Position numbers and translations under genes: made by a program. A DNA stretch of 64,000 bases from Agrypnia vestita (taxonomy: Eukaryota; Arthropoda; Insecta; Trichoptera; Phryganeidae): the NCBI GenBank assembly GCA_016648135.1, contig JADDOH010002317.1, positions 1 through 64,000 on the forward strand. Reading direction: 5' to 3'. The notes below the pieces were generated by a model, which saw only the letters and a list, made by a program, of their open reading frames with translations, was not told the DNA's origin and made no database searches. Position 1 is the first letter of the stretch, and every line of letters begins with the position of its first letter. Of this stretch, positions 38,401 through 53,400 are shown in pieces.

Positions 38401-41400
38401 ATATTATAGATGTCTCACACAGACGAAACTGTATTTTTTCAAGGCAGAGTAGGCATAGAAGTCTTTTTTGGGTGGCCATAGGACTTACGACCTATCGTAC
38501 GGTTGGCTTAGGTGATGATGGAAATGGAAGAAAATGGCGAACGTTACATATGTGTAAAGTGATCACCTAAGCCAACCGTACGATAGAACGTAAGTCCTAT
38601 GGCCACCCAAAAAAGTATATAATACTTTAGTATATCAGAATACTCTAGAATGTTCGCTAAGTATCCTATAATTATCACTTGAAAATATCGCTCCTGTTAG
38701 GTATGTCTTTTGCAATTTGTTTTATCTCCTACTTTTTAAACATCTTTTTGTTAAAATTTTTTTTTAATTTAATTTAATTTAATATAAGTACAAATACAAA
38801 TCTTACATATTTAAATATTAAATTGACATTTTTTAAATACTTGGTAGTCATGTAGACCTCATCAGTGAAGAGAAGCTCTTGAGTCTGATGAGGGAGCCTC
38901 AGATATTATTATTATATATAGGTCATTTAATAATACGGTAATAAAGGGTAATTTGATAATAAAATGTTGAAGTATTTTGAAAAAAGCTATAAATTTAAAT
39001 GATTTATGAATTTAAGTTGGATTTTAGGTAAGTTTTATTTTTTTAAATTTGTTCTGAAACTTTATTGATACAGCGTATCTCGATAGGTAGAGTATTGTAG
39101 TAGTTAATGGCTTTATAAATATAGTGCTTCTGCATTTAAGTTGTTTTATATTTAGGAATTATGAATTGATTTCCATTTCCCATAACCTTAAAGAATTCCT
39201 GGTTTTCTGTTAGGTTAGTTTAGGTTAGGTTAGATTAGGTTAGGTTAGGTTAGGTTAGGTTAGGTTAGGTTAGGTTTTTCTTTACATATTTTCAGTATAT
39301 AAACTTGCTGAACGGCCATGAAAAACTGTTTTAAGGTTTTCACGAACGTTCAGAGACTTTTGTGTGCAGCTTTCTGGGATATTCTGCCGTGTGCATCTGA
39401 CCTCTCTGGCTGACGTTTTTTCTTTACATATTTTCAGTATATAAACGTGCTGAACAGCCGTGAAAACCTGTTTTCAGGTTTCGACGATCGTTCAGAGTCT
39501 TTTGTGTGTAGTTTTTTGGGATATTCTGCCGTGTATATCTGACCTCTCTGGCTGATGAACCCATTGCAGTGTGCATCATCAGGGCTGATATTTACGCCGA
39601 TTTATCGGTACTGAAATGAAATTATTACCGTGACAAGATGAACATAATTTAATGAATCTTTTTTTTCAGGTGGCCGCATTTTTGAAGTTTGCCGACTCCG
39701 GGAGCACTTTTGTGTTCGGCGACTTTTTGGTGACGGAGCTGGGAGTCTTCGCTTTTGCGGTAAGAAATCGTATTACGTTTTTGAAACGAATTGTTAGAAG
39801 CGAAACCTGTCCTTTTTTGAAAGGGTTTAACCTACCAGAAGTCCTACAACGACGTTTTTGTCACTTAAAGACCATAACTATGGCACCAGCAACAAGGTTT
39901 ATGGACGCAATTGAGGCGATTTCTCTTCTGACTGCAAAGAGCCAGATTTCTACTCCACAAAGAAATTGTTCTTTGTATTAATTAAACTTGGAGACTTATT
40001 AATTTTAATTAAACAACTTTGTATCGATCGCTTAACTAGTAACTGGCTGGGCAAAAGTTATGGGATAAATCACCAAACAAACTGATAATAAATTCAAGAA
40101 CACATTCATATCTGTGAAGTTGTAATTTTTCAGAACAAAGTTCTGTGAAGTTTTTAAAAACCAAATTAATTAATCAATTAGAAAGACAAACAGAAAAATC
40201 TAATCCACGAAAAATTTTGGCTACTACCGGGATTCAAACCCATAAAATTACAACTTCACAAATATGAATGTGTTCTTGAATTTAAAATCGGTTGTATCAA
40301 ATGCGTCCAAATAAAATGAATTAATTGTTTAATTCTGGCGTCCATCTAGCGGTAGTATTACAAAGTTATTTGAACTACCGTATCAAAAAAGTGGATTGCT
40401 CTATGGACAAAAATAAAAATTAATCAATTAATAAAAATGGGAATTACATATAATTTCGATATATTCACGGAAATCTACAAGGTTCCTATAGCTTAGTGGT
40501 CAGAGCACCGGCCCCGGAAAGGAGGTGACCCGGGTTCGAATCCCGGTGGTAGCCAAAATATTTTTTCGTGGATTAGATTTTTCTGTATGTCTTTCTAACT
40601 GATTAATTAATTTGGTTTTTAAAAACTGATAATAATATTTCGAAATTTTCGTGATTAATTTTTTGAGGAAGTTCATTGTAATTAACTGTGAATAAAACGC
40701 AACGTTGTTGACTTCGCTTTAATTAAGGCGAAGTGATGTCATTCTGATCTCACGTGGTCCGCCATCTCCGAATTAATGTCAAAATTCTTGATCCCTTTAA
40801 GATGTTCATTCTAAGAAAATTAGACATTCCAGAAAATATACAAATTAATATAAATATTGATGATGCATTCACATACAAACACCACCTATAACATCCACCC
40901 TCTTATCCAAACTAGCCCCGCCCAGCAACTACTTTCATTTTTTCCCTACCCCTTCCTCTCCACCGCTCCCGACCATCCCCCATGTAGCAGATAAAATATC
41001 TTCTAGTCTTAAGAGTTATATTACTGAAGATGATGCAGTAAGCATCGAAAACGTTTTAATTTTTTAATTAAAGTGCCATTGTGTGAAGTAAACAACGTTG
41101 TGTTTTATTCATATTTAAAATAAACTGAGACAAACAGACTACAGATGCACTTATTTAGACAATCATACAAAAACCCATAGAATCAGACTGTTACAATAAT
41201 ACCTTATGTTTTTCACTCCAAGTATGCACTCTTTGAAAACACCTTATTCTTTCTGTCCGCTCAACTACAGTTTTAATCGTAAAAATCAATTTTTTTGGAT
41301 GTCAACCAGTGCTTAAGTTCTTAGCAAACAAGTTCTTTTGCCAATAAGATGTTTTTTAAAATAATTTTAATGTGTAGTTCTCTTTTAGTGAGTTCTCACG

Positions 41401-44400
41401 AAAACGGCGCTATATAAAATCCCCAATTATTATTAAGATGCGATACTGCAAATCATGATAATGTATTTGACCCGCTGGTATTGCATCAGAGGAGGTACAT
41501 ACATTTTATTTATTTATTTATTTATACAGTGGATATATAATAATGTATGTTACCTTTTACCTTATCTTTTAAAGACATACTCCCCATAATATGAGCCAAA
41601 GCTCTAGCTTATGGGAGGAGTATTTACAAGCCAAATTATAGTATAAAAGCAGAAACCATTTAGAAGAAGTAATTTTTTTATTACACAGAAACCATTTGAG
41701 ACATGTAGGCAATGTTACAATACATCATACAAGGGGAAACAAGGGGAGAGCTAAAATAGGCACACTTACACAAACACACTAACACAATATAAGCTTTTCT
41801 ATTATATTACTTTAAACACTTTAATATTGTAAACTATGCCTGTCTCAACACAGATATTTCTAGTGAGACAGGCACAGTCCAAACAAAATTTTATACATTA
41901 AATTAAATAGAAATAAATAAATAAATAAAATCATTGTCTAAAATCAAGGATTTGACTCCTATTCTTAAACGTAAACGTATTTTGGAGTGTTTCTTTCTAA
42001 AATTTGTTTTGCGACAACAATGTATTGTACCAATCAACTCCCAAGTATATACAATGATGTTGTAACACGGTGGTTCTTAAATTTGGTATCTTTATTTGTC
42101 CCTTAGTTCTGTGTCAATTACTTACACCGTCTAAGGGATGAGAATTATTTATAAAATAATCTTTGTAAATTTGGCATAGGGAGTATGTTTTGTATATTTT
42201 TGTGAGTGATGGTACATTAAATTCTTGAAATATATTTACAGTAGGACAGTCATAAGGTATTTTGAGAATCGTTTTAATATATATCTTTTTTGTATTATGA
42301 TTAATGGCTGTACGGTGGACTTCTGAGCCCCTCCCCACCCAACAATACCATACTGTAAGAGGGACTGCTCCAACGCGTAATACACCATTTTAGTTTAATA
42401 TATTGCGTTGTTTAATTTGTCGACGTGGCATTCTCATTTCACTGTTGGACTGTGTCTCCCAGGTGCTGCCGGTGATATTCTTCTTCAGCCTGATGATCGA
42501 GGTGCTGTTCTACCTGGGCGCCATGCAGTGGGTGTGCCTGAAGCTCGGCTGGTGGCTGCAGATCTCCATGGCCACGACGGTCTGCGAGAGCGTCATCTGC
42601 GCGGCCAACACCTTCCTTGGCATGGTGACTATTGAATTTCTCCTTTGTCCAATATAATTTTTTCTTCTTATCTCTTCCCCTTTCCTATCCAATTCTGATT
42701 ACACTTTTACCTTTAATTCTTTAACTTTCATATGATGTTAATATTGCTATATGTTTATATATAACATATTAACTCTGTGAAAACTTGTAAGATGGTCTCT
42801 ATACTATGTAATAATCATGTTTCATCTGATTTTTATATGTACTGCTAGTTTCCCATGAATAAAATAAAGAAACTTTCACAAAAGATTTGGTATATCTTGC
42901 CCAACGTAAATTAGCGTGCGGCGACTTTGGAACTAAAACCCGCCCCGCCCGCACCCGGCGGTAACCCCTCGCCCTGTCATTCAGTTTATTCTCGTATTTG
43001 AGCGTGAGCTGTGACATCTTGATTTCCAATATACACTGAATTATTATGTCCAAAACATCCAAAACAGTCCGGGATGGTGCAAGAACAATTGCTAATGAAG
43101 TAATAAAGTTTTACGAAGCTGGAAAAGCAAATAATGGACCGATATTACCGATTGACAGGTTGACAGATAGAGCGGTCGCTATTGCTGGTTCGTTTCTTTA
43201 GTGTTGCCCTACCAAATTTCTATTAAAAGCTCCGACACCGGTCACCGGACATTCTGCACTTTATGTATTGTGTAATAAATTTACACCCTGGAAACTTCTG
43301 TTACGCGACAGGAACGCCCTCCCTCGCACGCCAATTTATACTGGTATGTCTATAACACCCACTTTAGACCCCTGCCCTCTCACTTTCTCTCCTTCGTAGA
43401 TTCTTGATCGTTCTGTAGGCTAGTTAGCGCATGTTTGTCCGCGATTAACACGCATGTGATAAATATTGGTGAAAAGTTAACAATACTATGGTTGTGGTGT
43501 ATAGTGTTGTGAACATAGTAGTGTAGTGTTGGTCCTGACGAAGAGACACTCAGTTACTATTGATTATATTCACACGTTCTTCAGCTATGAAGTTCTGCTT
43601 CTTCTGAGGCTCAGACTTCGAGAATGTTTTACTTTTAGATAATGGAAATTTAAAAACTATTTCAACACCTTGTACACATCCAATTATGCTTGGAAGCCGA
43701 CGATGTTCCAGCGACATGGAGACGAAAACCGCTTTAAGGAGCGATCGATAATTTTGAAAACGGTCTTACTCCCCGAACTGTAGGATTTAACTATGGTGTG
43801 AAGGAATGAGCGAGGTAGTCGTGACGTTAATGCCAATGCAATAAAGGTTCGCGAATATTGTAGGACTACAACGCCATGACCTTTTAAATTTTTGTTTTGT
43901 CTTGTTGCTTGAAATTCTAAGAATATTTTGAGTCACCACTCATTCATAAATTCCAAGAATTAGCCTATTATAGTAATTTGAAGCTAGATTGGTAGGTGAA
44001 TTACATTATTCATATACGTTTTTTTCGTAACTCCCTTTTTGAGACTCTTGGAGATGATATCTTAAAAACTATGAGGCCGATTTTATTCAATACAACTTTG
44101 GGGATTGGTAGTGCTTTGGAAAATTTGATTTTAGGTTACCACCCGTCATGTGACGGGAAAGCTCCAAAGGCGTAGAATGTTTGATGATTTTATTATCTCG
44201 ATAAAACAAGTACAAGTTTTACACGAGTACGATTACAAAGACAATGGTAGATTCTCGAAGGGCGATAGCCTCCGGCCTTACGCCGGGGGTCGATGAAAGA
44301 CTGACATGCCCGTATAGCGTGTGGGCTGTTTTTTATATGATTTGCAAACAAAGAAGTTTCTTGAAGTCAGGCTGTATGGGTGTAGATATGCTGACATCGC

Positions 44401-47400
44401 GGCGGCCTACATCGGGGGCGCGTGTGCCCTGCTCGTGCCTCGTTTGCTTATGCGGCATTCTTGCCACGATGTGTGTATGTGTGGCCTAGATTGGTGTGGT
44501 ATGAAATGCTGCACAACCATGATTGAAATTTGCCGTTCATTATTATTGATATCACCAACTGTCATTTCTTTCCCTCAGTCAGAGTCGCCGCTTCTCATCA
44601 AGCCTTACTTCGCTGACCTGACGAAATCGGAGATCCACGCCATCATGGCTTCTGGTTTTGCTACAGTGTCTGGTAGGTTTTTCAAATTTCAGTATTTCAC
44701 AGCCATTTTTTCAATTGTAAATAATTTTTTGACGTATTCTGAATATTAGTCAATTAGCCAACTCAATTAGTCTAAAAAAAGCCTTTGAATCATGCATACT
44801 GCCAGTGATGGCGTATGGAGTGGAGACGATGGCCCTCACAAAGAAAAGTGTAGAAAAGTTCAAATGCACACAACGATCCATGGAGAGGTCCATACTTGGA
44901 GTTTGCCTAAGAGATAGAATTAGAAATTGATTAATGGGCAGGGCATGTTGCAGGTTTACTACAAGATGAACTCACAGAGTTCTGAAGTGGAGGCCTTGGG
45001 AGAATAAAAGAGGCGTTGGTAGACCTCAAAATAGAAGGGTCGACGATATAGCCGCTGTGAGGGAAATAAATGGCTACAACTAGCAAATAACAAAGAAGGA
45101 TGGAAGGTTATAGAAGAGGCCTACATCCAGCAGTGGAAAGATGAAGGCTGAAGAAGACGAAGAAGGAGATTCTGAATATAAAAATTATTGTTATCGGTGA
45201 TTGTTAACGCAACACTCAAAATTTACGACTATTTGCCTTAATCGATGATACTTATTTGGTATTGGTATTTATTTATTCCCTTTTAATTACTTAATTAATA
45301 TATTTACGACTTTTGCAATTTTTGATGAGACTTTTGGAAAGTAATCGTGAATCTTCATGGTCTAATTAGTGTGACATTTTGATTGAGGAGAATGTGGTAT
45401 ATAAGGGATTATTAAATATTTTTAATTCAAGGCACAAGTCAGGCAGCAAAAAATGCATCTTGTGTTTATTATGTCACATATTCAACACCCAACAGTCATG
45501 CGGTAATGGCATATAAATCATTTAAAATTAAAAAAGGTACATTAATATTTTTTACAGTACATGAATTGTAATGACGGACCTCCACGAAGTCATGGTGTTC
45601 TTAAAAAATACCTGATTGTCTTGACGTCGGAGCCATATTTATAAATTGATTAAATAATTTAGTTTGTGTCATTTTACGAAGGTATACGTATTCAAAATAT
45701 GTGAAACCTGATGAATAAATTTATTTGATGCCTTTATGCTCAAAAATATAACACAAAATGCAAGAGAAGATATGTATGATCCAAAAAAAATGTTTTGAAT
45801 GCAGTCACTTAGGATTACTTATACAAAATGTACTGAATTATAAATTTAATGTGTCTATCTCTTTCAAAATCTTGTTTCTTATAAATTTATAAGCTATGTT
45901 TAATTTTTAATCTCTTATTCAGTAAATATAAATTAGCATTGCGATGACTGCATTATTTTTTTAATATTGCTGCCTTTGATATTATCGTCACATATAAGAA
46001 AGAGCGATGAATTTTACTCAAATTAAGCCATGTATTCACTAGGGGGGGCAAATAGCGCAACATTCCGCGCGGCATGTCGCATCAACATCTACGCTCATGT
46101 TTCGGGGACAATGACGCAATTGACGTGTACACACCGGGACTCACATATCATATATATATGTATACATATATATATGTGTGTATGTATGTGTGTATATGCA
46201 TACTTTTAGATATAACTTCATAATATGTGTGCCTTGAATATAAAATTTGTAATATACATATTATGGAATAAATAAAAATTGAATTGAATTGAATATCACT
46301 TGTCGCGGAAATGTCGCCCGATGAGGTTATGATGATTAGTGCTGCGCATCTATTTATTCTAACGAGTTTATCGAAAGATAAGAGCAGAAAAAGGTGGTGG
46401 GTGCGAAATATTTACTGAAAAGGAAAAGAAGGATGGATATTCTATGCGATCTTCAAATGTTTGACAGATCATTTGTCAATTTCATTCAAATGACAACAAC
46501 TGATTTTGACAATTTATTACAAATGATCGGGTCTTCCATAGCCTAGCAAGACACAATATTGCGGAACGCTGTTTTATATCACATCATATAGCATATGTAA
46601 CTGTAGCGCATGCGTCTTAGCTTGTCAACATACCACGTGGTACTGACGCGTGGTACGATGTCCCCGTGCGCTCGTTCGGGAACCGTGCGCATGGCAACGT
46701 TGCCGCGGCACGTAGACTCTATGCCGCGCGTGATGTTGAGGACAATTTGTACCCTAATGAATACGTGGCTTTCAGAAGACAAGCGCCACCAAGTTTTGTA
46801 GTTTTTTTTTTTTAATATTTCTGATTTCTGAATCGAGGAAACAATTTTGTATTTGCTCTCGATTTTTGTGAAGCAAATTTGAAAATTTATTCACAGTTCT
46901 GACTGAATTTGTTCTACAGGAACCGTGCTGGCCGCGTACATATCCTTCGGGGTCCAGCCGGCCCACCTCATCACGGCCAGCGTCATGTCGGCTCCGGCGG
47001 CCTTGTGCTACTCCAAGCTCTTCTACCCGGAGACGGTCAAGTCCAGGACTGCCGTCAGCACCATCAAGACAGTCACCAGGTACTCACAAATCTTTAGTCT
47101 TCGTCACAACCAGAGCCAATGCAGGCGAGTTGTTTGACGCTTAATCATCCGCCATTTTTTTTCGCGAGTTTATTATTTAAAAAATTATGAAGTTAAACAC
47201 TGAACTTTATTTTTTTCCACTATTATATTTGAGAATTGTCACACTACGTGTTTCGGAAACATCCGTTTCCTTCTTCAGGTGAGTTAAGACTGAGGTATGT
47301 GGGAGTGGTTGTCTGATGTGTGGGTTGTGGATTCAGTTGAAGTGGAGGGGGTATCTAGGTGGTGGGAGATCGGGAACATTGTAAGAAGGGGTGACGTGAA

Positions 47401-50400
47401 GGGTTGATGTTATTTGTTGTGTTTAGGTTTTTATGAATTTCAAGTGTTTCTAAATTATTTCGTTTTAGGCCGTATGTCTGTTTATGTAGGATGTGTATTT
47501 TTGTGTTGTTGAATGTGTGATTATTTTCTATAATATGATTTGCACATTCTGAAAAAGTATTTTATTTATTTATGAATGTAAATGTATGCAAGTTAGCAAC
47601 ATTGAAGCATGATTTTTACGCAAAGAAAAAAAAAGTTTTTTTTTTTAAATAGATCGCTTGAAATATATCTAGAAATTCTAATTTACTGCTTCGTATGCTC
47701 TGATTACGGTGGAACGCTTCTCACACGTCGGTAGGTACTTTATCGCTGGTTTGAATCCACAATGAAATCGTCCGTTAAATTTACCGTCGCTTGGTCACAC
47801 TGAATCGCCGCTTTATATGTGTATTACGTGTTCGCGCTGGCTTCCACGATTCGCATTCTATCACTACAACTCATATAACTAATGTCGCAGAAAGCCGCCG
47901 CCCGCAGACGCGGAGTCCGTTTGCTATGGACGTGGACAGGGTGGACAGCCGTAAAATAAATGAAACCTTAATTAGGCGTCCCCAAAAAAATATTTTTACA
48001 ATGTACAAGAATCTCAATCTTATTCGTTAAAAAACTAACCCATAAAAAACAAGTTTTTATTGTACTCCCTTTTTTTGTAAAATAAAACAACAATTAAAGA
48101 CGAATTAAAACATATACCTAACATATTGCTTGCCCAACGTAACTTGGCGTGCGGCGAATTTTGAACTAAAATCCGCCCCGCCCGCACCCGGCGGTAACCC
48201 CTCGCCCTGTCATTCAGTTCATTCTCGTTTTTGAGCGCGAGCTGTGTCATCTTGATTACCAATATACACTGAATTATTATGTCCAAAACATTCTAAACAG
48301 TCCGGGATGGTGCGAGAACAGTTTTGCGAAGCTGAAGAAGCGAATAATGGACCGATATTACCGTCTGACAATTTGCCAGATAGAACGGCTGCCATTACTG
48401 CATGGTTTCTTTAGTGCTGCCCGACCAAATTTCCGTATTTAATACGACACCGGTCTCCGGACATTCTGTACATTATGTATTGTGTAATAAATTTACACCC
48501 TGACAACTTCTGTTACGCGACAGGAACGCCCTCCCTCGCACGCCAAGTTATAGTGGTACGTCTATAACACTAAACTTACAGGAATTTAATATATTTCTAA
48601 AATGTCAGATGTTTTGAGCTTTGATAAGACACTTCATGCTTTGAAGATTAAATTCTAAAAACATTTGTCAGTCAATTTAATCAAGATTTTGATAGATTTG
48701 TGAATTTTGCTGTCGTCTGTGAACCGATTGTCATAAATTTTCGAAATTCGTAGTGAAGTACCTATTATATATACCGACAGAGTAATTCAAATTTTAAATA
48801 TTCCGTGACGTCGTCAGGCCGCTGTTGGTAGTAATCAAACATTTGTATTGTTTCCAATTTGAAAAAAAAACATTAAAATTTCTAAAAATCCATAATTATA
48901 CTATAATTATTTGTTTTTTAACGAAAATTTGAAAGATCATTTTGATCATCGCAACGAGTCTGCTTGCAAAGTTTCGGCTCGATTGGATCACGGGAAAACG
49001 GTTAAAAATCGATTCAAAGTTTTTCGTCAGTCAAGCAATCAATTAATCAGACGCCACGAGTTAATATAAAGGAAGTAAAAATGATATAATTTTCTCTTCC
49101 AGCGAGCACTCTTCAGTGCTGGATGCTGCGTCTGTCGGAGCTGCTAATGCCATTCCTCTGATCCTCGGCATCGCCGGAAACCTGGTGGCCTTTGTGGCCG
49201 TCGTCGCCTTCCTCAACGGCATCTTGGGCTGGCTGGGGGCCCTGGTCGGCGTAGACTACCTGAGCTTTGAGTGGATATTCGGAAAGGTCTTCATACCGCT
49301 CAGCTGGGTTATGGGTAAGTCTGGCAAATATGTAGATGGGTAGGTTTCATCCATAGATCCAACACGCTGTGAAGGATCTAGGCCTGCCCGGACGCTAGTC
49401 CCTCGGGCGTGCCTATAGACCAATCACGCTCGAGGCGAATCACCAATCCGAAGCCCGATGCGACCGGCGAGCTATCGACAAGCTGGTATGGTGACCTTAC
49501 CAGCTTACTCCCCCAAAGATAATTATACACAATTTTTATTGAGTTTTGTTTTTCTTTTAGGTTATGTCAAAATATATTTATTAATTTATATATTTAAATG
49601 TCCTTTGGGCAATTACACGGAAGAAAAATTATTCTACAAAAATAATGCAATATGGAATATACATTATAACTTAAATATGTTCAAATAAACTATTGTATAA
49701 TGAAAGATATTAATTATTTAAGGAGTGCTAGAAGAAATATCATAATAAAAAAACTAAAAAGAATATATATATAAATAATATAAACAAGGCAAACGAAATA
49801 ATATGATGAACAATATTAAAAGCTACAGGTGCCTAGCTTAACATTTGCATGCCCACTTGTTTTTTAAGAACAGCAATACTATTAATACTAAACAAATCCA
49901 CAGAAATGAATTCATTTCCAGCCTTATGCTATCTATGCAAAGATGAATTGTTCACAAATCAGAGCGAAAAGCATCTATATCAACGGAGCATACGATAATT
50001 AATAATGTTCACCAAACTAGGGCAATCTACAAGCCCCTTTATTAAGCCGGGGCTGCGTAAACCCCAGCCGGGTGCCAAAGTCGCGGCTGAAGGAACTGCG
50101 TCATTCCGTCGCCCGCACCGGTTAAGCGAACAACAATCTTGTGGCTATCGTTAGAATTATGATTGTAATCGTCATTTTGTAAAAGATGAATAATGCTATG
50201 CAAGTGAGGTAAATATAAGTACGAATAGTCTTATTATTCTCATATATCTTTTGATCAACCGAGTCTGCCTGTTTAATCTTTAACTGAGACTTGTTCCGAA
50301 TTGCAATCAACCAAGGAGACGTTTCCCCTTAGTTTCAATGATCTTCCATCTGAAGAGAAGTGTTCCTCTCTTATTGCAACTTATTACACAAAGCACATTT

Positions 50401-53400
50401 GATCCTTTCATATGGATCTGAAGGGGATACTCTCTCAAAATAATTCATAAAACGTTAGAAATGAGAGAGATGCCTCTCCTTCACCCTTTTATTGTATTGT
50501 CAAACCACACCAAAAAATATTAACTAAAAACAAATGCATAACAAAAATGCCACATTTCTTAGTTTTGCATCCACAGATGTCGCCCTCGGGCGCATTCACA
50601 ATTACTGACAATGAAAGCAAATAGGTTTGGCCGTGACCCAAGAGGTCGCTCAAACATTGCCTATATGTATATATACCAAACGGTAAATTTTCTATGTTGC
50701 GATAGCTGATTGAATGAAGTAATTGCATTAATTATTAGCAGCCAAAATGATAAAATGAAATATGTAACGTATAGTTTATGAATCTGTGGTGATGAAATAC
50801 ACACACGCACACGACCAACGGCGAACCCGTCACATGCTGACGCTAGGTACCGTAGGTCGTCAGCCCCCGATTCAGCGGTCACAGGAAAGAAAGCTTACAC
50901 ACGCAATACATTGTATTACACGCTCGAAAGCATGAAAATGTAGCGAGAGCGACGATCGCGAACAAAGAAAGATTCGACAGAGGACACAAAATGCGGCACA
51001 GCATAACCCCTAGCTGACGCAGCCAAGACATTTACGAGCTGCCCAAGTCTAAACATCCCGGTTGCTTTGTTCGAAACGAGTATAAGAAGCCGGGCAAGGA
51101 ATATCGATAATCTCACTCATCCGGGACCACTCGATACAGCGAATGCTATCTCCGACCGACCTCTCAAGTCTCGGAGATCACTAGATCAAGCGGAAGCTCT
51201 CGTTCTCTAACTGTTCATTACTGTGTACTTTTATACACCATACTTGTACTTTTAACTTTATCTGCAATTCGAATAAATTCTGGTAAACCACCACGACTTC
51301 ATCCTCACACACCCACAAATCTAAGAAACTTGTGCTGTATTATTTCGGTTTTGTGTGAATGAATGTCATAGGAAGGTGGCCAAATTGTGGAATTATATTT
51401 TTTTTAAACGGAGGATGATTAAGCATCAACCTTGTTTTTCCAGGAGTGCCCTGGGAAGAGTGCGAGATGGTGGGCAGCCTCATTGGACTGAAGACAGTCG
51501 TCAACGAGTTCGTGGCTTACAAGAGGATGGGAGAATTCAAGGAGCAAGGATTATTGTCTGTAAGTATAATCCTGTCCAACTCTGGCTTTTCTTATATATA
51601 GGGCGATGATTCACGCTGATGATACTCGACCCAATTCTGTGCTGAAAAAGTACCTTGTCAACAAAATAATTCATGTAGGTGGGTCATGCAGTATTGTGTT
51701 GTTGTGATAATATAGCTGAGTCGGGTGAAAAAGTAGGTTAATAGATTAAAGACACGCTACTCTTATATACATACTTGGAAAACATTAATAACCTCGCAGG
51801 ACTATATTTCTGACATGATTCGAAAATGTTCAAGCAGCCATGACCTAATAATAATAGTTATGGAGTTATGCAGTACCAAAGCTAGCATTTTTTTTCAATA
51901 TTCGAATTCGAATTCCAATTGGAATGTTTTTAATGCAGGGTTTTCATCATTTTATTTAACTTGTATTGAATTTTTCGTAATAGATATAAGTTACTATAAT
52001 AATAGTTCTTTGGGGGTTTTCGAAGATGGTTAAGAGCAGTCGCTTTTTCGGGTCACCACCGTCAAGCGACGGAAAAGCTCCAAAGGCGTAGAATACTTTA
52101 AGATTTATTATCTCGAATAAACAAGTACAAAATATACATAAGTATGGTTACAAAGACAATGATAGCTACTCTAAGGACCATAGCCTCCAGCTGCCGCCGG
52201 AGGTAGGTGGTAGACTGACATGTCCACATAGGAGATGGGCTGCTTTTGATTTTATTTCTGAACAAAGGATTCCTGCTTGTGCGGCGACGCGTGGCGCATG
52301 GTGTACTAGTCATGCCCGCTGTGTCATCCGTGCCTCGTGCTCGTGTCTGACGCGTGCCTGTGATCGGTGGTACCTACTGGGGCGCCGACCTCGGATAGAC
52401 CGCTGACGCATTTTGGGCACATGTTGATGGACTGTCCGGGCCCGTGGCTGTGTATAGGGCAACTCCTACAGTTCAACGTTTTGTAAAAATATAACTCAGA
52501 AAAAATGCTAGCTTTGATATTGCATAACTACATAACTATTGTTATTAGCTCTTGGCTGTGTGGACATTTTCGACTCATAATCAAGGCAGGAATATAGTCC
52601 TGCGAGGTTTTCAATGTTTTCCAACTGACATTGCGTCAGGTCTAAATTTACTAATGCTTCGACTATAACATGACCTGACGGTTCCAGAGCCGAGGAGAGG
52701 CCATCGCCACGTACGCGCTGTGCGGCTTCACCAACCCCAGCTCCGTGGGCATCCTGGTGGGCGCGCTCAGCGCCATGGCCCCCACGCGCCGCACGGACAT
52801 AGCCTCCGTGGCGGCGCGCGCCTTCGTGTCCGGCTGCGCAGTCTGCTTCATGACGGCGTGCGTGGCAGGTAACTACCTCTGGTTCACACTGACCCGAAAT
52901 GTGTATACTCGACCCAATTCCGTGCTGCAAAAGTGCCTTGTCGACGAGATAATTCATTTTGGCTGTTGTGATAATATAGCTGAGTCTGGTCAAAAAAAAA
53001 TTTATAGATTAGGGACACGATCCCTCATCTTCGTTCAAAAACTCACTCATACGCAACATCCATTTCCTAAACGATGACCTGAACCTATAGATAACTACCT
53101 CTGGTTCACACTGACCCGAAATGTGTATACTCGACCCAATTCCGTGTTGCAAAAGTGCCTTGTCGACGAGATAATTCATTTTGGCGGGTCGAGCAATGTT
53201 GTGCTGTTGTGGTAATATAGCTGAGTCTGGTCAAAAAAAAGGTTTATAGATTAGGGACACGATACCTTATCTTCGTTCAAAAACTCACTCATACAAACGA
53301 TGACCTGAACCTATAGATCCATTAAATCAATTATTCATTAAATACTAATCGCACTACATTCTAACACTAAATATACAATACACATAAATGTACATGTAAA

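Noticed and set aside
52508..52993. 161-codon minus ORF over CNT exon 12
   Set aside because: Antisense of the coding exon; composition (Ala, Gly, His, Arg) reflects its GC-rich codons.
53091..53100. Second splice donor after exon 12
   Set aside because: The duplicated segment has AT in place of GT.
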